A stretch of 23,302 nucleotides of DNA from CAZYTX01 sp964650485 (lineage in GTDB: Bacteria; RBG-13-61-14; DATKZS01). A model generated the notes under the pieces. It worked only from the letters and a program-made list of their open reading frames with translations. It was not told the DNA's origin and searched no databases. Shown in pieces: positions 21,820 through 23,302 of the stretch (the first letter of the stretch is position 1; each line of letters begins with the position of its first letter). The position numbers were made by a program, and so were the translations under genes. Where the stretch lies: positions 1-23,302 of the forward strand of contig CAZYTX010000054.1 of NCBI GenBank assembly GCA_964650485.1. Direction: 5' to 3'.

Positions 21820-23226
21820 ATGGAAAAAGCGGACGTAATCATAGATTACACCAACGCCCTCTCCGATACCCTGGGCGACGCAAGGTGTGTTTCACTTTCC
21901 GACCTGGATGGGCTGAAGGAGGAGGCAGGCAGGGTCCACCGTGAGCTCGCGGAAAATAGGGAGTCCGGGAAGCTGGCTTTTCTCGACCTGCCGTACCAGG
22001 ACATCGAGAATGTAATACAGCTCGCGCAGAGAAAGCGCGCCCAAATGGACAACCTGGTGGTGCTGGGCATAGGTGGAAGCGCGCTGGGCGCCAGGGCCTT
22101 GCACAGCGCTCTTTTGCACCCTTTCAATCACCTGCTTGACCGCGAGTCCAGGCGCGGCTTCCCGAGGATGTTCGTGGCCGACAATATAGACCCTGATCAC
22201 TTCATGGGTCTGCTCTCCGCTCTGGACCTTTCCAGGACATTTTTTATAGTGATCTCCAAGTCGGGGGGCACCGCGGAGACCATGAGCCAGTTCATGATAG
22301 TGCGTGGAGCGCTCATCCGTGAGTTCGGCATGGAGGGCTATAGGGAGCGGATGGCGGCGATCACCGACGCGGAAGAGGGACACCTGAGAGAGATAGTGGG
22401 CCGGGACGGCCTTGAATGGCTGCCCGTACCTCCGGGTGTGGGAGGGAGGTACTCGGTGTTCAGCCCGGTGGGGCTTCTTCCCGCTGCTATTTGCGGCATA
22501 GATATAAAGGGGCTGCTGCAAGGGGCCGCTCGGATGGACAAGCGCTGCCAAAAGCCGGGCATCCATGAAAACCCCGCCTATCTGCTGGGAGCTGTCTACT
22601 ACCTGTCCGACACCATGTACAAGAGGAACATAGTTGTGATGATGCCTTATGCCAGCGGCCTTTTGGACCTGGCCGAGTGGTTCCAGCAGCTCTGGGCTGA
22701 GAGCCTTGGCAAGGCCGCTACCGTGCAGGGCTCCCCGGCGAACACCGGTTCCACTCCGGTGAGGGCTTTGGGGGTCACGGACCAGCACTCCCAGGTGCAG
22801 CTCTACATGGAAGGGCCGCATGACAAGGTTATCACCTTCATAGGCGTGGAGAGCTTTAGCGGGCAAGGGCCCATACCCGGTGATCTGGATGAGGTGGAGG
22901 GAGTGGGCTACCTGGGCGGTCACACCCTGGCCGAGCTGCTCCGTGCTGAGAGGTCTGCCACCGAGACCGCGCTTGCAAAGGCCCAAAGGCCCAGCCTGAC
23001 CATTAAAATGCCCCGGGTTGCCGCCTCCTGCATGGGAGAAGTCATGTACATGCTGGAGATGGCCACGGTGTTCGCGGGTGCGCTCTACAAGGTGGACCCC
23101 CTTGACCAGCCGGGAGTGGAGCTGGGCAAGCGCTACGCCTTTGCCATGATGGGGAGGAAGGGGTTCGAGAAGGAGGGCGAGGAGCTGAAAGGATTGCAGG
23201 AGCAAAAGAAAAGTCGCCAGGCGTAG
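21820..23226 (+). CDS. pgi: glucose-6-phosphate isomerase
   Basis: The 468-aa enzyme interconverts glucose-6-phosphate and fructose-6-phosphate. VVLGIGGSALGARALHSAL is the first SIS motif, and ISKSGGTAETMSQF (from residue 145) binds the sugar phosphate. QLWAESLGKA holds the catalytic Glu294, VTDQHSQVQ the ring-opening His323, and DQPGVELGKRYA the C-terminal catalytic Lys. It is shorter than the E. coli enzyme (about 550 aa) and of the compact form seen in Gram-positive and deltaproteobacterial genomes. ATG 21820 has GGAGAG six bases upstream and gives the usual N-terminus; the longer frame from 21709 overlaps the membrane protein gene. No sugar-metabolism neighbours are visible. Confidence 0.95.
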   Translation: MEKADVIIDYTNALSDTLGDARCVSLSDLDGLKEEAGRVHRELAENRESGKLAFLDLPYQDIENVIQLAQRKRAQMDNLVVLGIGGSALGARALHSALLHPFNHLLDRESRRGFPRMFVADNIDPDHFMGLLSALDLSRTFFIVISKSGGTAETMSQFMIVRGALIREFGMEGYRERMAAITDAEEGHLREIVGRDGLEWLPVPPGVGGRYSVFSPVGLLPAAICGIDIKGLLQGAARMDKRCQKPGIHENPAYLLGAVYYLSDTMYKRNIVVMMPYASGLLDLAEWFQQLWAESLGKAATVQGSPANTGSTPVRALGVTDQHSQVQLYMEGPHDKVITFIGVESFSGQGPIPGDLDEVEGVGYLGGHTLAELLRAERSATETALAKAQRPSLTIKMPRVAASCMGEVMYMLEMATVFAGALYKVDPLDQPGVELGKRYAFAMMGRKGFEKEGEELKGLQEQKKSRQA

Positions 23227-23288
23227 AAGATTTCACTTTCTGAAGATATTATCCCAAATAATGCGCGAACAGGCATAAAAAAAATCGT

Positions 23289-23302
23289 AAAAAAGCCTCC
23301 TT
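23289..23302. terminator. possible left half of a terminator cut by the window edge
   Basis: Six As followed by GCCTCCTT at the very end look like the A-tract and left arm of a bidirectional terminator after pgi. The right arm (AAGGAGGC plus Ts) would lie outside the window, so this is only a guess. Confidence 0.25.

Noticed and set aside
1..23302. CRISPR arrays, prophage structural genes, insertion-sequence transposases
   Set aside because: No regularly spaced repeats, no transposase DDE or phage structural motif seen on either strand.

Overview
The window is GC-rich by eye and gene-dense, with many 1-4 nt gene overlaps. It looks like chromosome from an anaerobic bacterium of the former Deltaproteobacteria (Desulfobacterota/Myxococcota side). 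The pointers are a b558-type sdhCAB operon, a gshA of the Acidithiobacillus ('T. ferrooxidans') type, a tandem PilZ protein of the myxobacterial/deltaproteobacterial kind, the coiled-coil zinc-ribbon/RNase HI pair, and a large oxygen-sensitive-looking 2-hydroxyacyl-CoA dehydratase/benzoyl-CoA reductase-like locus with an acetyl-CoA-synthase-like protein. This placement is inference; no 16S rRNA is present.

Layout. Bases 1-1430 are an accessory-looking patch: the 3' tip of an unknown gene, a methyltransferase of lower GC than its surroundings, a small helix-turn-helix protein of the type found beside serine recombinases, and what looks like the cut-off 5' end of a 4Fe-4S (QueG-like) gene. Bases 1432-5561 hold a two-gene operon: a PLP-dependent sphingosine-1-phosphate-lyase-like enzyme and a penicillin-acylase-family Ntn hydrolase. 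Convergent to it are gshA-gshB (7908 to 5658, minus), then rnhA and a zinc-ribbon coiled-coil gene (minus), and a tRNA with anticodon CAT (minus). The tRNA is divergent from rpmE (plus), each with a near-consensus promoter. prfA and a double PilZ protein follow on plus. A long imperfect palindrome separates them from sdhC-sdhA-sdhB (minus). Bases 15547-21239 are a minus-strand locus in the order dehydratase subunit (373 aa), dehydratase subunit (470 aa), activase, activase, truncated acetyl-CoA-synthase-beta-like protein, CooC/AcsF-like ATPase. The window ends with a small membrane protein and pgi on plus.

The most interesting part is 15547-21239. Two dehydratase/reductase subunits and two ASKHA-type [4Fe-4S] activases echo type I benzoyl-CoA reductase (BcrABCD). 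The same run continues through overlapping genes into a protein that resembles the middle of acetyl-CoA synthase (AcsB/CdhC) and stops at the first cysteines of the A-cluster site. It ends in a MinD-type ATPase that keeps the CxC metal site of CooC. In CODH/ACS systems CooC/AcsF ATPases load nickel, so the arrangement suggests an ATP-driven radical reductase or dehydratase with its own metallocofactor assembly factors. I am not aware of a described system with this composition, but I could not search for one.
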